DNA of 56,384 nt. Source: an uncultured Oscillospiraceae bacterium. Its GTDB lineage: Bacteria; Bacillota; Clostridia; Oscillospirales; Oscillospiraceae. Below, in pieces: positions 1 through 7,784 of the stretch. The DNA is taken from positions 1 through 56,384 of the forward strand of contig CAKTNP010000010.1 in assembly GCA_934589155.1 (NCBI GenBank). Reading direction: 5' to 3'. The stretch's first letter is position 1. Each line of letters begins with the position of its first letter. The notes below the pieces were generated by a model. It saw only the letters and a program-made list of their open reading frames with translations, made no database searches and was not told the DNA's origin. A program made the position numbers and the translations under genes.

Positions 1-290
1 GCGTTGTGCTCAAAGCCGGAGATCAGCACCCGGTCCCCGGGCTTCACCAGGGTCCGGATGGCCATGGTCAGGCCCTGGGTGCAGTTCATGGTGAACACCA
101 CCTGCTCCGGCGGCAGGGAGAACAGCAGTCCCGCCTCCCTCCGGCACCGGAACACCGCCTCTGCCGCCGCCATGGCGGGCCGGTGGCCGCCCCGGCCGGG
201 GTTGGCGCAGTTTGCCATAGCCCAGGCCACGGCCCGGGCCACGGAGGCGGGCTTTTGGAAGGAGGTGGCCCCGCTGTCCAGATAGATCAT
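1..290 (-). CDS. Cysteine desulfurase-like class V aminotransferase (N-terminal part; runs off the window)
   Basis: The minus-strand frame starts at an ATG at 290 and reads MIYLDSGATSF, the typical start of PLP-dependent SufS/NifS-like enzymes that take sulfur (or selenium) from cysteine. The segment FTMNCTQGLTMAIRTLV (roughly residues 60-77) and the following ISGFEHNA match the region ahead of the cofactor site. Only about 96 residues are present and the catalytic lysine and cysteine lie outside the window. The ATG overlaps the stop of the DUF3343 gene by four bases (ATGA), so the two are translationally coupled. DUF3343 beside such an enzyme is a known arrangement in Firmicutes sulfur/selenium loci. 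Whether it serves selenium or sulfur cannot be told from this fragment. Confidence 0.85.
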   Translation of the reverse strand, partial: MIYLDSGATSFQKPASVARAVAWAMANCANPGRGGHRPAMAAAEAVFRCRREAGLLFSLPPEQVVFTMNCTQGLTMAIRTLVKPGDRVLISGFEHN

Positions 291-568
291 GGCCCCACCT
301 CCCGGAAGCTCCCCGCCGGATCCTGTCGGTAGATCTTGCCGTAGGGGATCCCCTGCTGTGTCAGGATCCGCCCCGCCGCCGTCCAGTCCCCCCGGAACCG
401 CAGACTGTACCCGCAGCCCCGGGCCGCCAGGGCCTGGGGGGTCCTGGCCATGGTGCAGGGGATCCCGGCTTCCAGCAGGGCCCCGGCTCCCCGCTGGGCG
501 TGGGTGATGGACCGGAAGGTCACGTAAATTTCCCGCCCCGGTCCCCGGTTTTTCCTCCGATTCTCCAT
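287..568 (-). CDS. DUF3343 family protein (putative Se/S carrier-like)
   Basis: Small 93-residue protein. After a basic start (MENRRKNRGPG) comes the fold EIYVTFRSITHAQRGAGALLEAGIPCTMARTP, then a Cys-Gly segment (GCGYSLRF) and a C-terminal stretch ending in GIPYGKIYR. This layout fits DUF3343, a small ferredoxin-like family often found next to YedF and cysteine-desulfurase-like proteins and suspected to carry sulfur or selenium. The conserved cysteines near residues 37 and 52 could be functional. A strong Shine-Dalgarno (GGGAGGTG) sits just upstream of the ATG at 568. The gene overlaps the aminotransferase start by four bases. The function is inferred from family context, not shown. Confidence 0.75.
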   Translation of the reverse strand: MENRRKNRGPGREIYVTFRSITHAQRGAGALLEAGIPCTMARTPQALAARGCGYSLRFRGDWTAAGRILTQQGIPYGKIYRQDPAGSFREVGP

Positions 569-639
569 AAAAAAGCACCTCCCGGACTAACCTATGCCCG
601 GAAGGCGCTTTCTGTGCCGGAGCCTCTGGGCCCCGTATC

Positions 640-750
640 TCACTTTTTTCTCAAATATTTGACGCAGCAGCAAATGCCCAGAATGATAAGCGCATACTTC
701 AAAAGCCCGCCCAGGATCCCGGCATAGGATACCAGCGTGGTCCACCACAT
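640..750 (-). CDS. Small single-pass membrane protein (36 aa), hypothetical
   Basis: An ATG at 750 opens a 36-residue frame beginning MWWTTLVSYAGILGG. The middle is one continuous hydrophobic segment, followed by a CCC motif (residues 27-29) and a basic tail KYLRKK, so the predicted topology is C-terminus in the cytoplasm. A purine-rich ribosome binding site (AGAAAGGCGG) lies at usable distance upstream. It is 71 bases upstream of the DUF3343 gene on the same strand and may belong to that operon. I do not recognise a family. It could be a chance frame, but hydrophobicity, the positive-inside tail and the binding site together favour a real small gene. Confidence 0.45.
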   Translation of the reverse strand: MWWTTLVSYAGILGGLLKYALIILGICCCVKYLRKK

Positions 751-921
751 ATTCAAAACCGCCTTTCTCCAAATATCCATCCGTGCTTACGGATCCACCT
801 CAATATCTTCCGTTTATTATTGTACCAAAAAATCAATTTCAAATATATTGACCTTCTCCACAAAAATTTGCGTTTTATTTGCGCATTTATTTACATCATT
901 AAACTTCTCTTCTTTTCCGGG

Positions 922-959
922 CAAAAAAGCACCCTCCGGGAGAACTTCCCGAAGGGTGC
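922..959 (-). terminator. Rho-independent terminator of ispF
   Basis: On the minus strand a hairpin with arms GCACCCT and AGGGTGC, extended by CGGGA/TCCCG, is followed by six T. It lies 28 bases after the ispF stop. Confidence 0.85.
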
Positions 960-986
960 CAAATGCATGTTTCTTGCGTACCGTCT

Positions 987-1457
987 TTACTCCTCCAGCA
1001 GGCACACGGCATGGCAGGCCATGCCCTCTCCCATGCCGGTGAAGCCCAAATGCTCTTCCGTGGTGGCTTTCACGTTGACCCGGCCGGGATCCACGCCAAG
1101 TGCGGAGGCAATGTTTCCCTGCATCTGAGGGATAAAATCCTTCAGCTTCGGCTTCTGGGCGATCATGGTCACATCAATGTTCCCCACGGCAAAGCCCGCC
1201 GCCCGGATCTTCTCCCCAACCTCCCGGAGCAGAAGCATAGAGGAAATCCCCTTGTATTTAGGATCCGTATCGGGAAAATGCCGGCCAATGTCCCCCAGGC
1301 CCGCCGCTCCCAACAGGGCGTCCATGACGGCGTGGAGCAGCACATCCGCGTCGGAGTGCCCGTCCAGGCCCAGGTCATAGGGAATCTTCACGCCCCCCAG
1401 GATCAGGTCCCGGCCCTGGGTCAGCCGGTGTACGTCGTATCCGTGTCCGATTCTCAT
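987..1457 (-). CDS. ispF: 2-C-methyl-D-erythritol 2,4-cyclodiphosphate synthase
   Basis: 156 residues, the normal IspF length. It cyclises CDP-ME 2-phosphate to ME-cPP and CMP in the non-mevalonate isoprenoid pathway. The start [12 protein letters not shown] contains metal ligands D8 and H10, the third ligand is H42, and the [10 protein letters not shown] signature is at 34-43. The [10 protein letters not shown] substrate loop and the C-terminal [15 protein letters not shown] segment are intact. Its ATG overlaps the ispD stop by four bases, so IspD and IspF, which act two steps apart, are coupled. A terminator follows directly. Confidence 0.97.
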   Translation of the reverse strand: MRIGHGYDVHRLTQGRDLILGGVKIPYDLGLDGHSDADVLLHAVMDALLGAAGLGDIGRHFPDTDPKYKGISSMLLLREVGEKIRAAGFAVGNIDVTMIAQKPKLKDFIPQMQGNIASALGVDPGRVNVKATTEEHLGFTGMGEGMACHAVCLLEE

Positions 1458-2188
1458 TTGTTTTCCTCCGTCAGATAGGCCCGGGCCACGGTCAGGTCCC
1501 AGGGCGTGGTGATCTTGAAATTCATTTCGTCCCCCTCCACCAGCTTCACGGACATACCCATCCGCTCCACGGCGGAGCAGTCGTCGGTGACCTCCGCTTT
1601 GTCGGCTTTGGCTTTGGTCAGGGCTCCCCGCAGCAGGTCATAGTCGAATACCTGGGGGGTCTGGACCGCGAACAGAGTTCTTCGGTCCGGGGTCCCCGTC
1701 ACCAGTCCCGCCTGGGCGGTCTTGATGGTGTCCTTTACGGGCACGGCGGGAGCCGCCGCCCCATAGACCTGGGCCGCCCGGACCACCCGGTCAATGAGCT
1801 TGGGGGTCACGAAGGGCCGGGCCCCGTCCTGGATGGCCACCAGCTTTCCCTTTTTGCTGACGGCGGCCAGCCCCAGCTCCACGGATTCCTGGCGGCTGGC
1901 GCCGCCGGGGACCACGGCGGTAAGCTTGGTAATCCCCCCGTCCCGGGCGATCCGCTCCATGTCGGATACCAGCTCCGGCCTCGTCACCAGCACGATCTCC
2001 CGGATGGCGCCGCAGTTCTCAAAGGCCCGGGCCGTCCGGAGGAACAGAGGCTCCCCCTCCAGGGGCAGCATGATCTTGTCCACGCCCCCCATCCGGGAGG
2101 CGGAGCCTGCCGCCACGATGACGGCGGCGCAGTATTGGGGCTTCAGGATCTTCCGGCTCACGTCCGCCGCCTGTTCCAGCTTTCCCAT
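1454..2188 (-). CDS. ispD: 2-C-methyl-D-erythritol 4-phosphate cytidylyltransferase
   Basis: 244 residues. It joins CTP and MEP to form CDP-ME in the MEP pathway. The nucleotide-binding loop [14 protein letters not shown] (about 21-34) with K38 is the hallmark of IspD-type transferases. [10 protein letters not shown] and QDGARPFV mark the CTP and Mg2+ sites, and the C-terminal [13 protein letters not shown] and [11 protein letters not shown] motifs are complete. About 18 residues precede the core, slightly more than in many homologues. The stop overlaps the ispF start, and murD ends only one base upstream, so murD-ispD-ispF reads as one operon linking wall and undecaprenyl precursor supply. 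Confidence 0.96.
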   Translation of the reverse strand: MGKLEQAADVSRKILKPQYCAAVIVAAGSASRMGGVDKIMLPLEGEPLFLRTARAFENCGAIREIVLVTRPELVSDMERIARDGGITKLTAVVPGGASRQESVELGLAAVSKKGKLVAIQDGARPFVTPKLIDRVVRAAQVYGAAAPAVPVKDTIKTAQAGLVTGTPDRRTLFAVQTPQVFDYDLLRGALTKAKADKAEVTDDCSAVERMGMSVKLVEGDEMNFKITTPWDLTVARAYLTEENK

Positions 2189-2189
2189 G

Positions 2190-3572
2190 TTACAGCTCTC
2201 CGATCAGTTTCTTAAAGTAGGCCCCCCGGACCATGAAGTTTTTGAACTTGTCAAAGGCGGCGCTGGCCGGAGACAGGATCACCACGTCTCCGAGCTTCGC
2301 AGCCTTTGCCGCGGCGTGGACCGCCTCCGTAAAGTCCTGGATCTCCAGGATCTCCGGCTGGCCCTTTCGGTACTCCGGCGCCGCCAGCACCGCGTCCCGG
2401 ATCTTTTCCGCCGTAGCACCCGTGACCACCAGGGTCTTCACATGGCGGCAGATCTCCGGCCCCAGCACATCATAGGGAATGTGCTTGTCATAGCCGCCGG
2501 CAATGAGAATCAACTTCTGGTCAAAGCTCCTGAGGCCCGCGATGGTCCGGCTGGGCGAGGAGGCGATGGAGTCGTTGTAGTACTTCACCCCGTCCTTTTC
2601 CCGGACCAGCTCGATCCGGTGCTCCACCCCGCCGAAGGTCCGGGCCACATGGGCTATGTCCTCCCGGGACACAAGACCCCACACGGCGGCAATGGCGGCC
2701 ATGTAGTTTTCCACATTGTGGATGCCGGGGAGCTTAATGTCCTTCTGGTCCAGGACCTTCCGGGTCTCCCCGTCCATGTTCTCATAAATGACCCCGTCTT
2801 GGAGCCAGATCCCCCGGTCCGGCACCGTCTTCCGTGAAAATTTCAGCACCCGGCCATTGCCCGTGAAACCGTTTGTGATCTCGTTGTCGGCGTTGAGGAT
2901 CAGCACCCCGTCCTTCCCCTGGTGGGCGAAGATATTGGTCTTGGCCTCCACATACTCCGCCATATCCTTGTGCACGTCCAGATGGTTGGGGGCCAGATTG
3001 GTGACCACCGCAATGTCCGCGCTGCGCTTCATGTCCATGAGCTGGAAGGAGCTGAGCTCCACCACGGCATAGTCCTCCGGCCTCATTTCTCCCGCCCGGG
3101 GCAGCAGGGGCGCGCCGATGTTGCCCCCCAGAAATACGGTCTTCCCCGCCTGCTTCAGAAATTCCGAGATCAGGGTGGTGGTAGTGGTCTTGCCGTCGGA
3201 GCCCGTCACACCGATGATCCTGCAGGGGCAGACCTCAAAGAAGATCTCCATTTCCGAAGTGATCTCCGCCCCCGCCTGCCGCAGGGCCGCAAGGGCCGGG
3301 ATGCCCGGATGCATTCCCGGGGTCCGGAACACCACGTCCGCCTGCAAGTTCTCTAAGTATCCTTCTCCCACCCGGAGCTCCGCCCCGGCCCGCTCCAGGT
3401 CCAGGACCTCCTGGTCCAGCTTTTCCCTAGAGGTCTTGTCGCAGCCGGTCACCCTGCAGCCGTAGGACAGCAGCAGCCGCACCAGGGGCCGGTTGCTGAC
3501 CCCCAAGCCCAGAACAGCCACCCACTTGCCCCGAAGGCTCTTGAAGTATTCGTCCATTTTGAGGTTTCCCAT
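2190..3572 (-). CDS. murD: UDP-N-acetylmuramoyl-L-alanine--D-glutamate ligase
   Basis: 460 residues, standard for MurD, the cytoplasmic ATP-dependent ligase adding D-Glu to UDP-MurNAc-L-Ala. The N-terminal Rossmann part (VAVLGLGVSNRPLVR, about 18-32) binds the UDP substrate. The ATP loop GVTGSDGKTT is at 121-130, and the central-domain NLAPNHLDVH and C-terminal YNDSIASSPSRT motifs are present. An excellent GGAGG lies seven bases before the first ATG at 3572, so I kept that start rather than Met6. It is the first gene of the murD-ispD-ispF operon. Confidence 0.97.
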   Translation of the reverse strand: MGNLKMDEYFKSLRGKWVAVLGLGVSNRPLVRLLLSYGCRVTGCDKTSREKLDQEVLDLERAGAELRVGEGYLENLQADVVFRTPGMHPGIPALAALRQAGAEITSEMEIFFEVCPCRIIGVTGSDGKTTTTTLISEFLKQAGKTVFLGGNIGAPLLPRAGEMRPEDYAVVELSSFQLMDMKRSADIAVVTNLAPNHLDVHKDMAEYVEAKTNIFAHQGKDGVLILNADNEITNGFTGNGRVLKFSRKTVPDRGIWLQDGVIYENMDGETRKVLDQKDIKLPGIHNVENYMAAIAAVWGLVSREDIAHVARTFGGVEHRIELVREKDGVKYYNDSIASSPSRTIAGLRSFDQKLILIAGGYDKHIPYDVLGPEICRHVKTLVVTGATAEKIRDAVLAAPEYRKGQPEILEIQDFTEAVHAAAKAAKLGDVVILSPASAAFDKFKNFMVRGAYFKKLIGEL

Positions 3573-3668
3573 TCTTGGTCCTCCCTTTCCTCCGGATCCC
3601 GGAGGGCATTTTTATATAGTATAGTGCTTTTTCCCCGGCTTTGCAACGGAGAAGCCGCCGAAAAATAT

Positions 3669-3697
3669 TTGACACGGGCGGGATAGGCTCTTATAAT
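3669..3697 (+). promoter_or_regulatory. Consensus sigma-A promoter of rnpB
   Basis: TTGACA at 3669-3674, a 17-base spacer and TATAAT at 3692-3697: a perfect housekeeping promoter. The predicted start falls at about 3704, where the RNase P RNA begins. Confidence 0.95.
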
Positions 3698-3703
3698 AGC
3701 CTT

Positions 3704-4043
3704 GCGACCGGGTCGGACAGCCGCGGGGGATGGGCGAAAGCCCACCTCTGAGGAAAGTCCGGGCTCCATAGGGCAAGGATAACGGGTAACGCCCGCCGGG
3801 GGTGACCCCAGGACAAGTGCAACAGAGAGATACCGCTGGATTTCCAGTAAGGGTGAAAAGGTGCGGTAAGAGCGCACCCGGTCCATGGAGACATGGGTCC
3901 GCTGTAAACTCTATCCGGAGCAACACCGCAGAGGGAGAATAGGCCGGCCCGGCCCTCCCGAGAAGGTGGCTGGAACCTGCGGGCAACCGCAGGTCTAGAT
4001 AGATGGCTGTCAATGACAGAACCCGGCTTATAGACCCGATCGC
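3704..4043 (+). ncRNA. rnpB: RNase P RNA, bacterial type A
   Basis: The catalytic RNA that removes 5' leaders from tRNA precursors. The ends pair as helix P1 (GCGACCGGGTC near 3704 with GACCCGATCGC at 4033-4043). The universally conserved core is visible: GAGGAAAGTCCGGGCTC near 3750 and the 3' core ACAGAACCCGGCTTATAG near 4016-4033. The length (about 340 nt) and GGATAACGGGTAACGCCCG fit the ancestral A architecture. It has its own consensus promoter and terminator and stands apart from neighbouring genes. Confidence 0.97.
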
Positions 4044-4049
4044 ATCTGC

Positions 4050-4098
4050 AAAAATCCCCTGTTCAGGACCGAGCTTCGATCCTGAACAGGGGATTTTT
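4050..4098 (+). terminator. Terminator after rnpB (works in both directions)
   Basis: A 19-base inverted repeat (arms 4050-4068 and 4080-4098) holds CCCCTGTTCAGGA with A5/T5 tails, so it can end rnpB on the plus strand and the minus-strand gene starting at 5142. Confidence 0.9.
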
Positions 4099-4172
4099 CA
4101 TTTCACTGTCTGATGATCCGCGGCCCCGGACACGCCGCCCTTTCCGTGTCGATTTCACAGGCAGAATAGGCA

Positions 4173-4205
4173 GCCGTCCGGGGTCAAAGCCCCGGACGGC
4201 CTTTT
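4173..4205 (+). terminator. Second terminator hairpin
   Basis: Arms GCCGTCCGGGG and CCCCGGACGGC with a TCAAAG loop and T5 on the plus strand. It lies 75 bases past the rnpB terminator with no gene between, so it is probably a back-up for rnpB. The minus strand lacks a T tract here. Confidence 0.75.
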
Positions 4206-4218
4206 TCAGCAATCCTTC

Positions 4219-5142
4219 CTATATGGACAGGTACTTCCGTTCCAGCTCCCGCACCATTTGGGTGTAGGTCCTTTTGCAGCTTTCGTTCCGCCCGGCCAGA
4301 ATGTCCTCGTAACAGGGGGCCAGATACCAGTCCCAGATTCTGCGGAAGGTCCCCGGCTCCCCGGCCAGGGAAATGGCCGTCACGATCCCCGGAGCCACGT
4401 CGTAATACTCCCGGATCAGCCTTTCCCCATCAGGGCAGTCCATGAGATACCCGTCCCGAAAGGCCCGGAAGGCCGTCAGCTCCGGGCAGTCGTCGGGCTT
4501 GCCCTGGCTTTCCGTCACCGCCGTGGTAATAAAGCACAGCTTTTTCCGCCGGAACCCTGCGATCAGATCCTCATAGGTGGTGAGTTCAAAGGGGCTCTTG
4601 GGATAGGTCTCCATCCAGACCTGACGCAGGGCCGTCGCCAAGGGCTCGGAGATCTCCAGCCCCTCCCGCCGAATCACGGGCACCAGGAACAGGCACAGGG
4701 CAAACTTCACGTCCTCCCGCATGGCGTCCCGGGTGGACAATGGCCGCTTGTTCTCATCCAGATACCGGTCCACCCGCCGCTGGAATTCCTCCGCCGCCTG
4801 CCGGGCCGCGGCGGTATAGGCACCGGCTGCCGCCCGGTCCAGGTCCAGCACCGCCTGGCGGTTCTCCGCCGCGTAGGTCTCGAAAAAGTCCGCGAATTCC
4901 CCCCGGGTCATGTGGTTCATGATCTTGGGATAGGCCGTCACCGCCCGGACCAGGCCCTCTACGCCCGCCTGAAAGCGGTCCTGCAGGTCCTCATCCGCCA
5001 CCGGGCCGTCCGTCTCCCGGCCCAAGTCCTGGGGCTGCAGCCGGGCGCCGCAGTACAGGCAGGAAAACTCCGTCAGCTCCCCGGGGATCTCCAATTCTTT
5101 TCCGCATTTGGGGCACAGGCCCCGGATCCGCTCTCCGTCCAT
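4219..5142 (-). CDS. Zinc-ribbon protein with C-terminal CFI-box domain
   Basis: 307 residues. The N-terminus is a zinc ribbon with cysteines at 10, 13, 28 and 31 (CPKC...CLYC). A middle, mainly helical and charged region (about 50-190) has no motif I can name. From 203 the protein reads CFITTAVTE, followed by ELTAFRAFRDGYL, GERLIREYYDVAPGIVTAI. This is the pattern of the CFI-box (CFIATA-type) module, usually at protein ends and of unknown function. No signal peptide or membrane segment is seen, so it should be cytoplasmic. The GGAAGGAG binding site supports the ATG at 5142. It stands alone between rnpB and the eut operon. Function unknown. Confidence 0.8.
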   Translation of the reverse strand: MDGERIRGLCPKCGKELEIPGELTEFSCLYCGARLQPQDLGRETDGPVADEDLQDRFQAGVEGLVRAVTAYPKIMNHMTRGEFADFFETYAAENRQAVLDLDRAAAGAYTAAARQAAEEFQRRVDRYLDENKRPLSTRDAMREDVKFALCLFLVPVIRREGLEISEPLATALRQVWMETYPKSPFELTTYEDLIAGFRRKKLCFITTAVTESQGKPDDCPELTAFRAFRDGYLMDCPDGERLIREYYDVAPGIVTAISLAGEPGTFRRIWDWYLAPCYEDILAGRNESCKRTYTQMVRELERKYLSI

Positions 5143-5289
5143 GGCAAAGCTCCTTCCGGTTTTTTCTTATTCTTTCACATTCTGCGGGGAAAGTCAACGG
5201 CTCCTCCCCTTTGTTTATCAAAAATTTACGCCGGGCCTCATGTTTTTGGTGGAACCGGGAAATACTAGGACCGAAAAGGCGGTGTTCCC

Positions 5290-6369
5290 ATGAATTCATT
5301 TTTCTGCAAAACCCGGATCCTCTCCGGTCCCGGGTCCTGTTCCTTTCTGAAAACCCTGGGGGCCCGGCGGCTGTTTCTTGTGACGGATCCCTATTTTTCC
5401 GGCTCCGGCCTGGCGGAAAAGCTGGCCCGGGATACGGCCCCGGACTATGAAATTTTTGACGGCGTGGAGCCGGACCCTTCGGCGGCCCTGGCCGCCCGGG
5501 GAACGAAGCTCCTCCGGGACTACGGTCCGGACCTGGTGGTGGCCCTGGGCGGCGGCAGCGCCATGGACTGCGCCAAGGCCATGGTGTATTTTTCCGGCAC
5601 CGGGGCTCCCCTGGCCGCCGTTCCCACCACCTCCGGCTCCGGCTCCGAGGTGACCGGCTTCGCCATCTTGACCCACGAGGGGGTCAAGCACCCTCTGGTA
5701 GACCCGAAGCTGACCCCGGACTACGCCATTTTGGACAGCGACCTATTGCGGGACCTTCCCAAAAGCCTCATCGCCGACGCGGGCTTTGACGTGCTGGCCC
5801 ACGCTCTGGAGGCCGCGGCCGCCCGGAACGCCAGCCCCGTGACCGACGCTTTGGCGGAGCGGGCCTTTGCCGTCTGCTTTGCCGCCCTGCCCGCCTCCTA
5901 CGCCGGGGATGTAAGCCGACGGCTGCCGGTCCATCTGGCCTCCTCCATGGCGGCCATGGCCTTCTCTTCGGCGGGTCTGGGCCTGTGCCATGCCCTGTCC
6001 CACGCCCTGGGGGGTGCTTTCCACATTCCCCACGGGCGACTCAACGCCATTCTCCTGCCCGCCGTGGTGGAGGCCAACGCCCCCGCCGCCCGGGAGAAAT
6101 ACGCCGCCCTGGCCCGGCAGGCGGGACTTTCCGCCGCCTCCGACGCCGTGGCCCTGCGGAATCTGCTGTCCGGCCTGCGTCGGCTCCGCCGGGAGCTGCG
6201 CCTGCCCGGGAATCTTTCCGAGGCCGGGGTCTCCCCCGCCGCCTTCCGGCAGAAGCGGGAGGACGTGATCGCCGCCGCCCTCCGGGACGGCTGCGCCGAG
6301 ACCAATCCCGTGACCCCCACGGCCCCCCTGTGCCGCAGGATCTTGGAGGAGGTCCTGGGCGATGGCTGA
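5290..6369 (+). CDS. eutG: Iron-dependent alcohol dehydrogenase of the ethanolamine operon (EutG/PduQ type)
   Basis: 359 residues, group III Fe-containing alcohol dehydrogenase. It should reduce acetaldehyde to ethanol and recycle NADH inside or beside the microcompartment. The nucleotide loop ALGGGSAMDCAKA is at 85-97, VPTTSGSGSE at 111-120, and metal ligands D167 and H171 sit in AGFDVLAHALE. The later HALSHALGG and FHIPHG supply the other two histidines. The ATG at 5290 has only a modest binding site (AAAAGGCGG). It overlaps eutA by eight bases and is the first gene of the operon; a PduQ-like role is equally compatible. Confidence 0.9.
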   Translation: MNSFFCKTRILSGPGSCSFLKTLGARRLFLVTDPYFSGSGLAEKLARDTAPDYEIFDGVEPDPSAALAARGTKLLRDYGPDLVVALGGGSAMDCAKAMVYFSGTGAPLAAVPTTSGSGSEVTGFAILTHEGVKHPLVDPKLTPDYAILDSDLLRDLPKSLIADAGFDVLAHALEAAAARNASPVTDALAERAFAVCFAALPASYAGDVSRRLPVHLASSMAAMAFSSAGLGLCHALSHALGGAFHIPHGRLNAILLPAVVEANAPAAREKYAALARQAGLSAASDAVALRNLLSGLRRLRRELRLPGNLSEAGVSPAAFRQKREDVIAAALRDGCAETNPVTPTAPLCRRILEEVLGDG

Positions 6370-7771
6370 GACCATGCTGTCCGTGGGCATCGACATCGGC
6401 ACCTCCACCACCCAGCTGATCTTCTCCCGGCTCACGGTGGAGAATCGGGCGGGGGCCTTTTCCGTGCCGGACCTGGCCATCTCCCGGCGGGAGATTCTCT
6501 ATGAAAGCCCCATCTACTTCACGCCTCTGAAAAGCGCCTCGGAGATCGACGGCCCCGCCCTTAAAGCCTTGGTCGCCAAGGAATATCAGGCGGCGGGCAT
6601 AACCCCCGGCGACGTGCAGACCGGCGCCATTATCATCACCGGTGAGACCGCCCGGAAGGAAAACGCCCGGCAGGCCCTGTCCGTCCTGGGGGAATTCGCC
6701 GGGGATTTTGTGGTCACCACCGCCGGTCCCGACCTGGAGAGCCTCTTGGCGGCCCGAGGGGCCGGGGCGGACCTGTACAGCGAGAAAACCGGCAAAACCG
6801 TACTCCATATGGACATCGGCGGCGGCACCAGCAACCTGGCCCTGATCCGGGAGGGTCGGATCCTGGAGACCGGCTGTCTCAACGTAGGCGGCCGCCTTTT
6901 GAAGCTGAGCCCGGAGGGCGCCGTCGCCTATGTGTCCCCGGTGCTCTCCGGCATTACGGATCTGTCTCCCGGAGACATTCCCCGGGAAGGGGACCTCAAG
7001 AAGCTCACGGACACCCTGGTCCAGGTCTTGGAGCAGGCGGCGGGCCTGCGGCCGGAAACGGAGCTGCTGGGCCGCTTTCTCACGGAGCACCCCATGGAGA
7101 TCCCGGCGGAGCGGCCCGTGCTCTCCTTCTCCGGCGGCGTGGCGGACCTGATTGAGGACAAGACCGCCCCTCTTTTTGCCTACGGAGACCTGGGGGTCTT
7201 GCTGGGCCGGGCCATCCGAAAAAGCCGCCTGTGCAAGGGGCCCTATATCCTGGGCCGGGAGACCATCCGGGCCACGGTCATCGGCGCGGGCTGCCACTCC
7301 ACCCAGCTCTCCGGCAGCACGGTCTATTACCGGGGCCTCCGGTTTCCCCTGCGGGACCTGCCCGTGGCCGCCTTCACCGGGGAGGAGCAGCACCTGCCCC
7401 CGGAGGAGCTGGCCTTTCTCATTCAAAAGCGGGCGGCCCGGTACGCCGGATCCGACAGTCCCGGCCCCGTGGTCCTGGCCCTACCCGGCTTCTCCGCCCC
7501 CAAGTTCGAGGCTCTGTGCTCCCTGGCAGAGGGCCTGGCCCTGGGCCTGGAGCCCGCCGCCCTGGAGGGCTTTCCCGTCCTTGTGACCCTGGAAGCAGAC
7601 ATGGCCAAGGCCCTGGGCCACGCTCTGGCCTTTCGCCTGCCGGAATCGGTGCCCATCCTGTGCCTGGACCGTCTCCGGCTGAAGGACGGCGACTACCTGG
7701 ACGTAGGGGCTCCCGTGGGCAGCGGCGCCGCCCTGCCCGTGGTCATCAAAACTCTGATCCTACCTAACTGA
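6362..7771 (+). CDS. eutA: Ethanolamine ammonia-lyase reactivating factor
   Basis: 469 residues. EutA is an ASKHA-fold ATPase that removes damaged cobalamin from EutBC so that a fresh cofactor can bind. The first phosphate loop VGIDIGTSTTQL begins at residue 8, and a second (HMDIGGGTSNLALI) follows near 145, as in actin/Hsp70-like reactivases. FSGGVADLIED near 260 and the late VIGAGCHSTQLSGST are family features. The ATG at 6362 lies inside the end of eutG, so translation is coupled. It precedes eutBC directly. Confidence 0.96.
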   Translation: MAETMLSVGIDIGTSTTQLIFSRLTVENRAGAFSVPDLAISRREILYESPIYFTPLKSASEIDGPALKALVAKEYQAAGITPGDVQTGAIIITGETARKENARQALSVLGEFAGDFVVTTAGPDLESLLAARGAGADLYSEKTGKTVLHMDIGGGTSNLALIREGRILETGCLNVGGRLLKLSPEGAVAYVSPVLSGITDLSPGDIPREGDLKKLTDTLVQVLEQAAGLRPETELLGRFLTEHPMEIPAERPVLSFSGGVADLIEDKTAPLFAYGDLGVLLGRAIRKSRLCKGPYILGRETIRATVIGAGCHSTQLSGSTVYYRGLRFPLRDLPVAAFTGEEQHLPPEELAFLIQKRAARYAGSDSPGPVVLALPGFSAPKFEALCSLAEGLALGLEPAALEGFPVLVTLEADMAKALGHALAFRLPESVPILCLDRLRLKDGDYLDVGAPVGSGAALPVVIKTLILPN

Positions 7772-7784
7772 CGGAGGCGAACCC

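Noticed and set aside
5143..5289. An ANTAR-type antiterminator site before the eut operon
   Set aside because: A weak GGAAC/GTTCC pairing exists near 5251-5289 but the two required hexaloop hairpins are not recognisable.
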